From: Gymnopus androsaceus JB14
Lineage: Eukaryota; Basidiomycota; Agaricomycetes; Agaricales; Omphalotaceae
Assembly (NCBI GenBank): GCA_009733575.1
Contig: ML769684.1
Location: forward strand, 1-64,000
Reading direction: 5' to 3'
DNA: 64,000 bases
The notes under the pieces were generated by a model. The model was not told where the DNA came from and ran no database searches. It saw only the letters and a program-made list of their open reading frames with translations. Below, in pieces: positions 23,980 to 36,181 of this stretch. A program made the translations under genes and the position numbers. Position 1 is the stretch's first letter. Each line of letters starts with the position of its first letter.

Positions 23980-26216
23980 CTAGTCTTTCCAAGTCCATAC
24001 TTGTACTACTCGTTCAATCCGTTCCCGCTCTACTACTCCTTCGCCCTTTTGTCGCACTTTGGTAATCACATTAGTCCTACTGCTCATCTCAACTGCTGGT
24101 TCATTTTCAGCCTCCTCGTAATTATCCCACTCTGTCCATTTGCCCAATTCTTCACGTTTCCGAAGATGCAAGGTTTTGGAATTCTTTTCCGCTTTCGTTT
24201 CCACTACAGTGTCCCATCCCCTTGGTCGAAAGTTTCTGAACTTGGGTGGACTACCAGATCGTGATCTTTTGCGCTTGTTTCCAATGCCATTTGTTGGAGC
24301 AGTATGCTCGTCCTCGCTCAAGTTACCGATCGCATGCCGGAGTCTCCAGGAAAGTTCTCTGGCCAATGCAGGACCATCCTTCACCCTGTCGTGAGGTATC
24401 TGTTCCTTCGCCTCCTTCTTGGCCTGAACTGATCCTCTTTCTAGCGCACGGGCTTCCGATAACAAAAAGTCAACCAGTGCTGTTAAAGAATCAAGAACTC
24501 TTGACGGCGGCTCATTCCCACTCTTGAGATCTTTCATATATTTATCACCCACGTACCAACACAACCTACGAAGGCGTAGTCAGTACAACGTATAGAAAGT
24601 GTTCTACTTACAGTATCCTACTCACTTTGTGAACATGGGGAATCGAAACTTTTTCGGAACCTGCGTCCGAATCTCAATGTCGTGCACTTTGAGCTCTGCT
24701 CATCGTCAGTCTTCGATATACGCTGATTGAACGCTCAAACATACGAGTTGGAATGTTGTAAGAATGCAGAAAATTGCCGCCGAAAACCAAGGAGTCTTCA
24801 GGAGTATACTGCCACGATAGTATGAAGAACAGTTCTTAGAATTCAGAGCGGATTGCTCACCACAGCATGTATCCATCCCGTCGGGATAATCATTGTATTC
24901 CCTGCAGTCAAAGTCACCTTTACGACTTCATCGGCCAGGTCTCCTAGCCAGGTATTATACTGGATATCGGTTCCTGACCATCGTTCGTATGCTGCTAGAT
25001 TGGCAGGTGTTGGTCTGATAAAGTAAAATACCTAAGTGTAATAGATTAGACGCGAATTCGGAGCGCAAGTAAAATCCATACTTTGGAGCCGTGCATAACA
25101 TGATAATAGACAGAGGATCCCGCAAAGTCGATATGCCAATCCTACAGCCGAGAGCTCAGTTGTGTAGTCACTCGAGAGACGATTAAAAACTCACTGTCCA
25201 TGCCCCCTGAACTCCCATCAAGCAATACAGCTGCACCTTTGGATATGCATGTCCCTTGCCTTTTCTTGTTGAAGGCCAAAAGTTCTCCACCCAATCAAGC
25301 TCTCTCACTAACCGTGGCGGAAGAATCCTGTCTGCGAGTAAAGTGCCCGAAACCTCCAAGGATATGACATTGAATATCTTGTCTCGCTGATGAGGCTCAA
25401 GATTGTAGTATTCGACCCATTGTCCAACTGTCCAACCAGGAGCGTTTGACTGAGAGGCGACATCTGTAATGTTCCGTCGCGTAAGGCTTGGAGAGGAAAA
25501 AGAAGTAAACGAACCGATAACCTCAATGGGATTTTTTTCGCCCGTCAATAAGCCAACCTCCTCCACACTTAGCTCCTCGGGCATTTTCATCCCCAATCCT
25601 TCCATACTTTCAATGATAATTGGCTCCGTCATTGCACTCTCGTCCTCTTGTAACCATTCCAGCCCAACTTGACTACCTTCCATCTTGCGAAACTCGGCAT
25701 CCTTTATTTCCTTGCCCTCCATCATCTTGATAAACTTTTCCGGGTCAGAGTTCACTCCGGCTTCAATATTGGCATAGTTTTTGGTCAATCGCTTCCTGTC
25801 CGACTTGCGAGCAGGAGCTCGGAATGTGATGGCTCGTTTTCCCGTAGTGTCCATTGCCAAGCAGGATTTGCAGAACCTTTTTTTCGGCATTTGAATTAGA
25901 TAAGTGAAGTGCTTCCGCCAACATTTCCGCACCATTTATCAATTGTGTCGAGGTCAATACCTTCACCTGCACACCTCCAATGATACCAGACTTTACAGGC
26001 GCCGCACATTGCCCATTCCTCCTTCACTTCGTCGTCCAATTGGGCGATTGTTTCCGGAGTACACGCGGGACAACGGTCATCAGCAAGTTTGGTTTCAGGC
26101 TCGACATTCGAGTCGGTGGGTCCAGCCATCTCGACTTCTTGCTTAACAGCTTCATTCTCGGTGCCCTCCTCGGTAGATTCAGCACCATTGGCGCGTGAAG
26201 AGCGTCGAGTAGCCAT
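23980..26216 (-). CDS. JHD1: JmjC histone demethylase JHD1 (KDM2-like) with PHD finger
   Basis: This is a predicted Fe(II)/2-oxoglutarate dioxygenase acting on methylated H3K36 in chromatin. The N-terminal PHD finger ([21 protein letters not shown]) lies at about 26085-25860. The JmjC domain spans about 25400-24850. [15 protein letters not shown] supplies the His and Asp metal ligands and [22 protein letters not shown] supplies the second His. The C-terminal tail is helical with a basic stretch. At least seven short introns are needed; one at 25910 joins DKW to FCKSC, and another at about 25460-25509 joins NPIEVI to DVASQS. It lies downstream of PGK on the same strand, 139 bp away. The frame is intact. 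Confidence 0.93.
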
Positions 26217-26354
26217 ACAACGTGTTGGTTCACAAGAAAGAATTGTGGGAAACTTTGGCTCTAGATTTGTACATATAAAATACTTTGTTATTTACTTCTT
26301 CCGTTCTTCGTCGTTCAATGTCTATGTGTGTAATATTTACAGTTGCGACCCTAG

Positions 26355-27958
26355 TCACTGCTTCTCGCTGAGTTCCGCAACACCAGGCAGGACCTGCAGA
26401 AAAGTCAGCATGATATACTACTTGACACTTACGGAAAGCACTTGCCTTGCCCTCCAAAAGCTCAAGACTCGCACCTCCACCCGTGCTGACATGGCTAAGC
26501 TTCTCTTCGCACTTATACTGGGCAGCCAACGTAGCAGTGTCACCACCGCCGACAATCACTACTGCGCCCTTGGAGGCAGCTTCGATGTTGGCATCAAGAA
26601 GATCCTTGGATCCAGCGGCGAATGCGGGAAATTCAAAGACGCCAGGAGGTCTAGGAAGGGTTTTGAGCCATAGATACGTTCGCGCTCGAGATGTACTTAC
26701 CCGTTCCAAAGAATAGTTTTCGATTCTAGGACGGTTTGCTTGAACAGCTCCCGACTCTTGGGACCTACGTCAAGCCCCAGCCATCCATCAGGAATACCTT
26801 CTGCGTCAGTAGCGGTTCCGGACTGGGAAGAAATTAGACGGATAGATAGACAAAACAACTACCATCTCACCTTGGCGTCCTTGTCGAACTTGTCAGCAGT
26901 GATGTAGTCGACAGGGAAGACGATTTTGACGTTGTTCTTTTTAGCCTTTTCCACGAGACCTTTGACCTTTTCAGATCCCGGGGCGTCGAAGAGAGAATTG
27001 CCGATCTGATAAAAGTAATCGATTACCATAGTTCCAAAGCCACAGAAAATCTCTTACAGCGACGTTTTCCAGTGTCTTTTTGAAAGTGAAGGCCATACCT
27101 CCACAGATGATGAGAGAGTCGACCTATCAAGCACTTTGAGTATACACTTTCAAGAAGAGAAAATGCAATTACTTTGTTAAGCATGTTCTCAATCAACTGA
27201 ATCTTGTCCGAGACTTTGGCACCACCGAGGATAGCGAGGAAAGGACGGTCAGGCTTCTCGAAGAGCTTTCGCAAAGAATTCGAGCTCCTTCTTGACGAGG
27301 AAACCAGCAGCTCTTTGCGGAAGCTTGACACCGACCATACTGGAATGAGCACGGTGGGCAGTACCGAATGCGTCATTGACATAGACGTCGCCGAGCTTGG
27401 TGAGTCCCTCGCGGAATTCTGCAACCTTGGCAGCATCTGCCTTGGTCTTTGAGCCATCCTTGTTCTTCACCGATCCTTCCTCCTCGATGTGGAATCGCAA
27501 GTTTTCAAGGAGAATGACGGATCCAGTAGATGCAGAGGAGACAGCGTTTTCAACATCGGGACCAACACAGTCATTCAGGAAGATGACAGGCTTGCTGATG
27601 AGAGATTCAAGCTCTACGGCAACAGGCTTGAGAGAGAACTTTTCGACCACTTTGCCGATCAGGTCGTCCAAGATGGGACATTAACACAACAGCAGAAGCC
27701 CCTGGGTGTTGCGTCAGAGAGAAAACAAGAGTATCTAATCATTACAGACCATTCTCAAGAGCGTATTTGATAGTGGGCAAAGCAGCTACGATACGCTGTA
27801 AACTGGGATTAGAATACTTTGGCACATCGATAAGGACTTCGTACAGCAGGATTGGTGATTTTGCCGTCCTGAATAGGAACATTGAAGTCAACGCGAATGA
27901 GAACGCGTTTTCCTTTGAAATCAAGGTCGGTAATGGACAGTTTGTTGGAGAGAGACAT
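26355..27958 (-). CDS. PGK1: Phosphoglycerate kinase
   Basis: PGK transfers phosphate from 1,3-bisphosphoglycerate to ADP in glycolysis, in the cytosol. Recognisable elements in order are [75 protein letters not shown] and [18 protein letters not shown]. The conserved end [12 protein letters not shown] is reached only through an intron at 26394-26445 with a GC donor (GCAAGT). Two single-base insertions break the frame: near 27657 (after LGRPD) and near 27262 (within FFAKALEKPDRPF). For an essential glycolytic enzyme these are most likely assembly errors. The divergent neighbour starts 99 bp away. Confidence 0.95.
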
Positions 27959-28057
27959 GGTAGTTGAACTTGAAGAGAAAACCAAATAATTTTATATGGA
28001 TCTCAAGGCCTGGGTAAGCCTTACCTAACCGTGCTTCTCGACTTGTTCTATACCTCG

Positions 28058-28930
28058 ATGGACAATCCTTCTGTAGAGAATTCTCTCCATCTCGACTTTA
28101 ATAGCAGTCTCAATCTAGACGATTCCAAAAATGCAGACGCGGCAGCTCCAGTTCCAGCCACTTCTTCCGAGGAAACTCCTGCTGCTCAATCACCGTCCTC
28201 AGAGAAAGGTCCAGAAGCTGCAGCCTCTGATTCCAGGGATCGCAAAAAGCCATATGTAAACCCAGAACGCGTCAAAACGGGAGGTTCTCAACGAGTGAGT
28301 GGCTACAATTCTCAATCTTCATCCCTACTTATTATACAATATAGGACAAACTAAGTGAAGAAGAATTGACGGAACGTATGGAACGTATCCGACAACAGAA
28401 TGAGAAGATTAAGCAGCGCAGAGTAGTGCGTCTATTCTGCTCTTTACCTATCTAATAAATCTGATGAATCCTAGGACGTACAAGCTGACGAGGATGCCTT
28501 CCGAAAGACACAAGAAGTCGAAAAAGCCAAACTTGCGCGAAATCGTAAAGTACAGGAATCCGTCGACACTGCTCGTGAGCAGAACGCGAAACGGAAGATG
28601 GAAAAGGTTCAGAGTCGAGAATGGGATTCGGGCAAGCCTTCTGCTGCAGATTGGAAGGCTCGCAACCAATCTACACCAACAACTCCATCGAAGGAACCAC
28701 AGGACAGTGACAGTTCATCTTTGGCAACGAGTCAATGGGCTAGAGGCGGGAGTCCAGGCAGGGGTTCAAGTAGAGGTCGTGGCAGAGGAAGAGGTAGCAC
28801 TCCAAGAAGGGGAGGAGCACCGACCAGTCCTTCTAAAGAGGTTTCTGAACCCTCTTTGACAGAAACTACTTCAGAGTCGAATACGTTGGATCCGTGGACG
28901 AAAGACGATCCCCCTGCGACATCATGGTAG
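28058..28930 (+). CDS. Conserved coiled-coil, RG-rich protein of unknown function
   Basis: There are three exons of about 260 residues after splicing. The N-terminus is acidic and Ala/Ser-rich. The central charged helix (ERMERIRQQNEKIKQRR, then VQADEDAFRKTQEVEKAK) is followed by REWDSGKP. An arginine-glycine run lies at about 28745-28820, typical of RNA-binding RGG regions. The C-terminus, DPWTKDDPPATSW, is compact and probably conserved. The helix and REWD pattern faintly resemble the CCDC9 family, but I would not assign that name. Introns at about 28294-28344 and 28424-28473 join in frame. It shares a 99-bp divergent promoter with PGK. Confidence 0.75.
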
Positions 28931-28988
28931 AGAAATTATAACTAGTTGTATTTATATAATGCTGTAACGAACTTGAATCTCTACATCC

Positions 28989-30440
28989 ATGACTATCATG
29001 TCCAAACTCTCCAAACCTCCTACGTTCAAGCCATTCAAGCTTGCGCTCATTCAACTGGGTAATATCGGTGCTGACAAGAGCGCAAACCTCAAGCATGCAC
29101 ATGAAATGGTCATGAAAGCTGCCTCTGCAAAACCTGATCTGATCGTACTTCCAGCAAGTTGTTTCTTGTTCATCAGCACATTCTATTGTTTATAACCTAT
29201 CAGGAATGCTTCAATTCACCGTACGGACACGTTCACTTTCCAGTTTATGCAGAGAAGGTTGGCTTCACCCCCGGAGAACCTTATGACGTCGAAAGGACCG
29301 AAAGCGAATCAGTAAAGATGCTTTCTTCCGTGGCGAAAGGAATGCAAGACTTGGTTAATCGGGGGTAAGTAGTTGCGCAATCTCGGTGCCACGTTCGATA
29401 TCGAGCCCTACAGGCTCCATTCCTGAGCGCGATCCCAAATCTGACAACGTATACAATACCTGCACGGTTTATAATCCCCAAGGTCAGTCGCTTCCAAGTA
29501 GGCAACTCTTATCATTGAACTTTTGTAGGAGAACTTGTGGCGCATCATCGTAAAGTTCACTTATTTGATATTGACATTCCGGGGAAAATTAAATTCAAAG
29601 TAAGTCCACGGTAAACGAGATATTGTACGCACTGCGTACCATTCTACCTAGGAGAGCGAAACTTTGACTGGAGGCAGCACACTCAACTTTTTCGACACAG
29701 GTAGGTATATCCTCGCTCATTTGACAGCATCTCTAATCCTATCTTTAGAGTTTGCTAGGATTGGTCTAGGGATCTGCTACGACATTAGGTTCGTCGTCTG
29801 AATTCCCTCGAATTCCCTCACCTTATCATATAGAACAGGTTTCCCGAGTTGGCTATGATCTCAGCTCGTCAAGGTAAGGGATATTCTATGCTCTACTACA
29901 ACGCTCACTGTGTACAGGGTGCCATGTTCTCATTTACCCCGGTGCATTCAATATGACCACTGGACCTATGCACTGGGAGTTGTTACAGCGCGCGCGGTAA
30001 GTAATACGCTGCACTCATGGCTGTGTCCACTAACGACAATTTACAGAGCCAACGACAATCAAGTTTTCTTCTCCATGTGCAGTCCTGCTCGAGATCTGAC
30101 TGCAGGATACCATGCAGTTTGTTTAACCTTTTATAACGATTCATGGTGCTAATCGAGTGATCTAGTGGGGCCACTCTCTGGTTGCTGACCCGTTGTAAGT
30201 CCAATTTCTTGTTGTCGAATATTCTCTTACCGTTTTGTTCAGGGGAAAGGTGCTTTGCGAAGCAAAGGAGGACGAAGAGATTTTATACACTGATATTGGT
30301 ACGAATCACTTTCATCTCTTGTTCTAGTCTTTCTGACCTGTGCTGGTGGTACAGATCCAAACGTGTTCCATGAGGCTCGGACAGGAATACCGGTCACAAC
30401 CCAGCGCCGATTTGATGTTTACCCTGATGTTAGTAAATAA
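28989..30440 (+). CDS. Nitrilase-family omega-amidase (yeast Nit3/human NIT2-like)
   Basis: This enzyme is predicted to hydrolyse the omega-amides of alpha-ketoglutaramate and alpha-ketosuccinamate in the cytosol or mitochondria. The catalytic triad is visible: Glu in the strand leading to ECFNSPYG (with an upstream Glu region), Lys in [13 protein letters not shown] and Cys in [19 protein letters not shown] and [22 protein letters not shown] are characteristic of the Nit2/Nit3 branch rather than Nit1. Ten or more very small exons are separated by introns of about 50 nt. The start is the ATG at 28989; a second in-frame ATG follows three codons later. The frame is intact. Confidence 0.9.
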
Positions 30441-30615
30441 TAATCCAGTTTTTTTTTTGCGACGCGCGTCGATGTAAAAAAGACGCCGGTCGTACTTATT
30501 AGGATTGCATCGCCACATAGAATGCCATAGACGGTCGTAGAATGATCGATTTATATAAACGACTGTCACTTAGAAAACAGCTTTACTTCCTTCCTTCCTC
30601 TTGTCCTCAGTCATC

Positions 30616-32092
30616 ATGGTCCGAGAAACGTAGGCATCCTCTTTTTTTGACTATATGATCCATCTAAATGGTTGCAGTAAATTTTACGACCTCCTCGACG
30701 TTTCACCCAATGCCTCAGAATCCGAAGTGAAAAAGGCTTACCACAAAAAGTAGCTCCCCACCCAACTTTTTTTCCTGCTCGGTTTGATCTCATTATTCCT
30801 TTCCGCAGGGCGTTGCGGTTACATCCCGATAAAGGTGGCGATCCCGAGGTGTTCAAGGAGGTAACACACGCGTACGTTTCTCTTTGCATTATAAATTTAT
30901 TTTTTACTAACATTTTTATTAGCTACCAAATATTATCCGATCCCGAGAAGAGAAGCATCTATGATTCAAGAGGAGAGGCTGGTTTATCAGAATCTGGAGG
31001 AATGGGCGGTATGGATCCCCAGGTACGTTTGCTCGAACACTCAAAAAAAAATATTATTATTAATCATTATTGTTATTTCTTTGCAGGATCTTTTCAGTCA
31101 GCTCTTTGGCGGTGGAGGAGGCTTTGGAGGAAGTGGATTCTTTGGCGGAGGAGGTGGCTCGAGAGGCGGACCTCGCAAAACCAAAGACCTTGTCCACCGA
31201 GTACACGTCACCCTCGAAGATCTGTACAAAGGGAAAACGACAAAGCTGGCCCTCACACGAAACGTCATCTGCTCAAAGTGCAAGGGCAAAGGTGGAAAGG
31301 ATGGCGCTATGAAGACTTGCAATGGTTGTAGCGGTCGTGGCGTCAAGGTCACTTTGCGCCAGATGGGTCCTATGATTCAGCAGATACAGTCTGGCTGTGA
31401 CGAGTGCAGTGGTTCTGGAGAAACTATAGCAGCCAAAGATCGATGCTCACAATGTAAAGGGAAGAAGGTACTACCAGAGAAGAAATTCCTCGAAGTACAC
31501 ATCGACAAGGGTATGAAGGGCGGTCAAACCATTCAATTCCGTGGCGAAAGCGACCAGTCTCCCGGTGCCGAAACAGGAGACGTCGTCATTGTCATCGAGG
31601 AAAAGCCCCACGACCGATTCAAGCGTCAAGAGAACGATCTTCTCATCGAATTGGAGATTGATCTTCTCAAAGCTCTTGCTGGTGGTGAATTCGCTATCAA
31701 ACATCTGGATGACCGTGCGTTGTTGGTTAAAATCGAGCCTGGTGAAGTCGTCAAGCATGGTATGTTTCTGCTCTGTTCTACCACTGCGTTGTTAACATGT
31801 TTCTGTAGGAGATCTCAAGGTCATTCACGGGCAGGGCATGCCATCTCATCGACACCACGAGCCTGGTGACATGTATGTCAAGATGAACGTCGTCTTCCCC
31901 GAAACCATAGCCCTTGAAGACATCCCTCATCTCGAGAAAGCTCTACCCCCACGGCAGCCGGTTCAGACGTTCCCGCCCAACATTACTTTTGAAGAGGTGT
32001 CTCTTCAACAAAGTGATGCTCGTTCGTACCGAGACGATGCGATGGATGAGGATAACGATAGCGAGCCTCGTGTACAGTGTGCGAATCAGTAA
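30616..32092 (+). CDS. YDJ1: Type I Hsp40 co-chaperone, Ydj1-like, farnesylated
   Basis: This DnaJ-type partner of Hsp70 acts in the cytosol and on ER and mitochondrial surfaces. The J domain has the HPD motif in RLHPDKGGDPE (about 30825). A Gly/Phe-rich linker (about 31100-31170) follows. The zinc domain has four CxxCxGxG-type repeats (CSKCKGKG, CNGCSGRG, CDECSGSG, CSQCKGKK). Two substrate-binding barrels come next. The last four residues, CANQ, form a CaaX farnesylation box comparable to CASQ of yeast Ydj1. The first exon is only 14 nt (MVRE plus two bases). The frame is intact. Confidence 0.95.
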
Positions 32093-32261
32093 TAGATTTT
32101 TTTACGGTGGACGTTGTGTTTGTTCTATGCGTTTGTAGGAATATTAGCACTCTAGATCTGACAACTCCTTGTCGTATTAATACAGTCATATCTGCGCTCG
32201 GAACCCTACCAGGTTGTCTGAAAAGATTGTATGAATTGCTGTGCTGAACCGTCAAACTGTT

Positions 32262-32887
32262 TCAGCGTACCTCGGGATTTTGTCGAAACTCTTCGTATAG
32301 TTCTCGATTGAAGAAGCTAACTTCCGTTTCGTTTTCTAAAGAATACCATGAGAATGAGTTGTGGTCGAGGATCTGGGCACGAACCGAATCCAACCTCTGC
32401 AAGCGTTTTGCTATCGTCGCTAAAGATCCACTCATCGTGGTCGAGATTTATTATGAGATTCGTTGTCTAACGGACGGTCTGTGAGAAGTCAAATATCTTT
32501 TGTGTCGATCTGTACCTTGGCCCCGTGAGCTTGCGAGTACAACTTTAGTGTATCTAGAAAAGCCCTAAAGTCAGTTTTTGCTGGTCATACCAAAGAACGA
32601 ATGCCTACCCAGTTCAACATTCCGATACGGCTTCCATCCTGGCTGCGTTTGAATGGCTAGAAGGATTATTTCTCTGTTCGCGCTATTTGCAGGCAACGCG
32701 CTCTACCTTGACGAGAAATATCCTTAAGCTGGCCGACAGTTGTGTCCTCAAGATTGATGTCGTGCAGGACAAGACTGCGTTCGGTGCGGTATTGAAATGA
32801 TTTTATTATACGTATAGTGAGAATGGCGGAGGTCTTTGGTCTAGAAAGATTCGTATGGACATCTGAGAAATCTGTGTAAGTTGCCAT
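32262..32887 (-). CDS. UPF0538 family protein (C2orf76 homologue)
   Basis: This is a small conserved protein of unknown biochemical function. Family features are TIRIIKSFQYRTERSLVLHDINL, PYRNVELDTLKLYSQAHGAK, NLIINLDHDEWIFSDDSKTLAEVGF and the tail NETEVSFFNRELYEEFRQNP. Five exons are joined by introns of about 49-56 nt. The last intron uses a GTTCGT donor and brings VGF onto ENETE in frame. The length of about 135 residues fits the family. It is divergent from the GH3 gene, with 114 bp between the start codons. Confidence 0.88.
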
Positions 32888-33001
32888 CGACGGAGGAAGA
32901 GAGAAATTACTGCGAAGTTTCTCCGTCGGCTCGGGCCGTAATCTGCTTCCGCATTCGCGAGTACTTAAGAACGACGATGTGAGGGCGATTTTTATTTAAC
33001 A

Positions 33002-36000
33002 ATGTCACGCTCATTCATTGACGCAGATATAGCAGAACTTGTCGCATCCAAGGCTCCGGGATGAGGAGAAGATCGCCCTCCTGGGTGCTCCTAACTGGTG
33101 GAATACCACTCCAATTCCCCGTCTTGCGATCCCAAGTATCCGTATGTCGGATGGGCCCAACGTACGCTTCAATTCCCTGTAAAGTGTTAGCGATTTCATG
33201 TATTCTATTTGCAGGGCGTTCGGGGATCTTCTCATTTCGCGTCTACTCCCGCTCAATGTCTTCCAGTGCGTAGATCTCATCTTGCTTTTTGGCTTCATAT
33301 GAGCATGACCTATTCCCTTCAGTGTGCTACCTCTTTAGCGTCAACTTTTGATCTCGACCTAATTCGAGAAGCAGGAGAGTTTTTGGCGGCCGAGACAAAG
33401 ATTAAATCTTCAGTTATCCTGCTCGCACCGACCTGCAATATTCAACGCTCACCTCTTGGAGGCCGAGCCTTTGAAAGCTTCTCTGAAGACCCTTACCTAT
33501 CCGGTAATTGGAAGGGCTTGTTATCGGTGTCGCTCTGCTAACTAACTGAAATCAGGAAGGATGGCTTCCGCCTATGTCGACGGCCTTCAGTCGCAAGGGG
33601 TATCTGCCACGATCAAACACTTTGTGGCGAATGACCAAGAGCATGAGAGAACTGCTGCCGATTCAGTAATGTCTGAGAGAGCATTGCGAGAAATTTACCT
33701 ATACCCGTGAGCTTCCTCTTCGCAATTTATGACCCTCGTGAACACTAATTGAAGCTTTTAGTTTCATGTTGGCCCAAAAGCTCGCAAAGCCTTGGGCTTT
33801 CATGACATCGTGAGCGTTATTTATAAACTTGAAAATGCGTTCTCATCCTCGCTAGGTACGGACGAATTAATGGAATTCACTGTTCCGAGAATCCGAGGTT
33901 GCTGCAAGGGATTCTCAGGGATGAATGGAAATTCACGGGTATCGTGATGAGCGACTGGTATGCGCTCCTGCGCCTCTCGGAGGAATAACGCAATACTTAT
34001 TCGCCCTAGGTATGGCACGTATGGTGTGGACGCTGCTTTAAATGCTGGGTTGAATTTAGAAATGCCCGGACCTCCCCGCTGGAGAACTCCAATTCTTGTC
34101 AACCACGTTTTATCTGCTCAAAAGCTATTGCCTTCAACCATCGACGAGCGTGTAACAACTCTGCTAACCTATATACAGCAGCAGACCCGCCGAAACCCGG
34201 AGGTTGTTTATGGCGACGGAAAAGAGCGAACTCGCGATAGTCCGGAAATCAGGCAGTTTTGCAGAAAGCTCGCAGCTCAGGGAATCGTATTGTTGCAGAA
34301 CCGAAATGATATTTTGCCTTTGCGTGCTAACCGAGTGCGCAAGCTGGCAATCGTGGGCCCCAACGCTAAAGCGAGTGTTATATCTGGCGGAGGATCTGCA
34401 GCACTCAAAGCCAGCTATATAATTACTCCGTATCAAGGCATAAAGGATGGAGCTTTCACCGATCTACAGATATCTTATACATTGGGATGCTATGGTATTT
34501 TTTTGTTTGCTTGTTGTCAAAGCAGGGCCTAATTTCAATTTTCGTAGCTCATAAATATCTCCCAACACTTGAAGATTATTTGACTACTCCAAGTGGTGAG
34601 CCTGGCTGGCTTGCTACTTTCTATGGCCACAAAGAGAATGGAGAACTCACTTCTCCAATTGCTGAATTTGTTCTGAACGACACTCGGGTCAAACTCAATG
34701 ATTTCCTTCCTGCTGGACTCACAAAGGACTGGACATTGAAAATGACTGGCAAATTGACAGTAGACAAGACTGGTCCCTTTGAACTTGGACTTACAGTGGC
34801 TGGTACGCATTTGTATTTGTGTTCCTCATTGCTGGTTGAAGAATAATCGTAGGCAGGGCAAAGCTGTGGATCAACTCCAAGCTAACTATCGACAATTGGA
34901 CAAAGCAAACTCCTGGCGATTTTTTCTACGGGTACGTATTGCCATAGTGTTTTGGATATGCACTGACGAACACCAATGTAGACAAGGTACAATCGAAGAA
35001 AAGGCAACTGTTCAACTAGAGGCAAATCAAGCGGTCGACGTGCTCGTCGAATATACCAACTCTTATCCGCCACCGGATAAAGACGATGAAGGCACCACCG
35101 TACCTAATGCCCAGCCTGCTTTAATGCGTGGTCTGCGACTAGGTGGTTGCGAATCGATTGATGCTGATAAAGCCATCGAAGACGCGGTCAAGCTAGCTGA
35201 AGATTCGGATGCGGTGGTGTTCATTGGTGGTCTGACACCAGAATGGGAGAGCGAAGGATTCGATCGTCCTTCGCTGGACTTGCCCGGAAGGCAAGCAGAA
35301 GTCATCACCAGACTTGCCTCTGCCAATCCTAATACGATAGTATGCATCCAAGCGGTCAGTGTTGTTATACGAAACGAGAATCCATCTGACATTACCTCTG
35401 CAGGGTTCCGCGACTGCAATGCCGTGGAAGGACGAGGTAGCAGGAATTGTCCAAGCATGGTACTCGGGAAACGAATCAGGGAATGCCATTGCCGATGTCC
35501 TCTTTGGGAAAATCAATCCCGCTGGAAAACTGCCCTTGACGTTCCCAAAACGGATTCAAGACATTGCGGCATATCCTAATCTTCGCAGTGAGCAAGGAAA
35601 GATTCATTACAGCGAAGATGTTATGGTTGGATATAAGCATTACCTCAAGCTACGACATTGAGCCATTATTCTATTTCGGGTGAGTAATATTTTGTGCCGT
35701 TCCTCAATCTATCTTACCTAGAGGCAGACATGGTTTGTCATTCACGAAATTCGAGCTGTCTGACATCAAGACTACCCAAAGCGATACCGACATTGAAGTT
35801 TCTGCTCGAGTACAGAATACTGGTTCAGTCGCCGGCTCCGAAGTCATTCAACTCTACGTGGCTTATCCTGACAAAGGAATAACACATCCTCCGCTGCAGT
35901 TGAAAGCCTTTGGGAAGGTACACGATCTTGCAGCTGGAGACTCCGCTGTAGCCAATCTCAAATTGGACAAGTGGTCATTTGCATACTGGGATGAGAGGAA

Positions 36001-36118
36001 AAACCAATGGAAAGTCGAGGCAGGCCGCTATGTATTGCACATTGGTTTTAGCTGCAAGGATGTAAGAAAGGTAGAGGTGGTTGAACTTGAAAAGTCATTT
36101 ACTTGGACCGGATTGTAA
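33002..36118 (+). CDS. GH3 beta-glucosidase with PA14 insert, probably intracellular
   Basis: It is predicted to hydrolyse beta-glucosides such as cellobiose. The start gives [14 protein letters not shown], with no signal peptide, and the family opening [13 protein letters not shown] follows. The N-terminal barrel includes [13 protein letters not shown] and the nucleophile Asp in [12 protein letters not shown] (about 33945). The second domain follows ([14 protein letters not shown]). A PA14 module is inserted at about 34590-35060, as in yeast BglI-type enzymes. The fibronectin-III-like tail ends in KSFTWTGL. About ten introns are needed. Two apparent one-base insertions break the frame near 33052 (KLRDEEK) and 35643 ([14 protein letters not shown]). 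Confidence 0.92.
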
Positions 36119-36181
36119 TTTTGTATGTAACTTAGGGCCATCACTCGCGTGCCAACTCGGAATATTTTTCTTTTCAGTCCC

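Noticed and set aside
27240..27270. Programmed ribosomal frameshift in PGK
   Set aside because: There is no slippery heptamer or family precedent, and similar breaks occur in many unrelated genes of the window.
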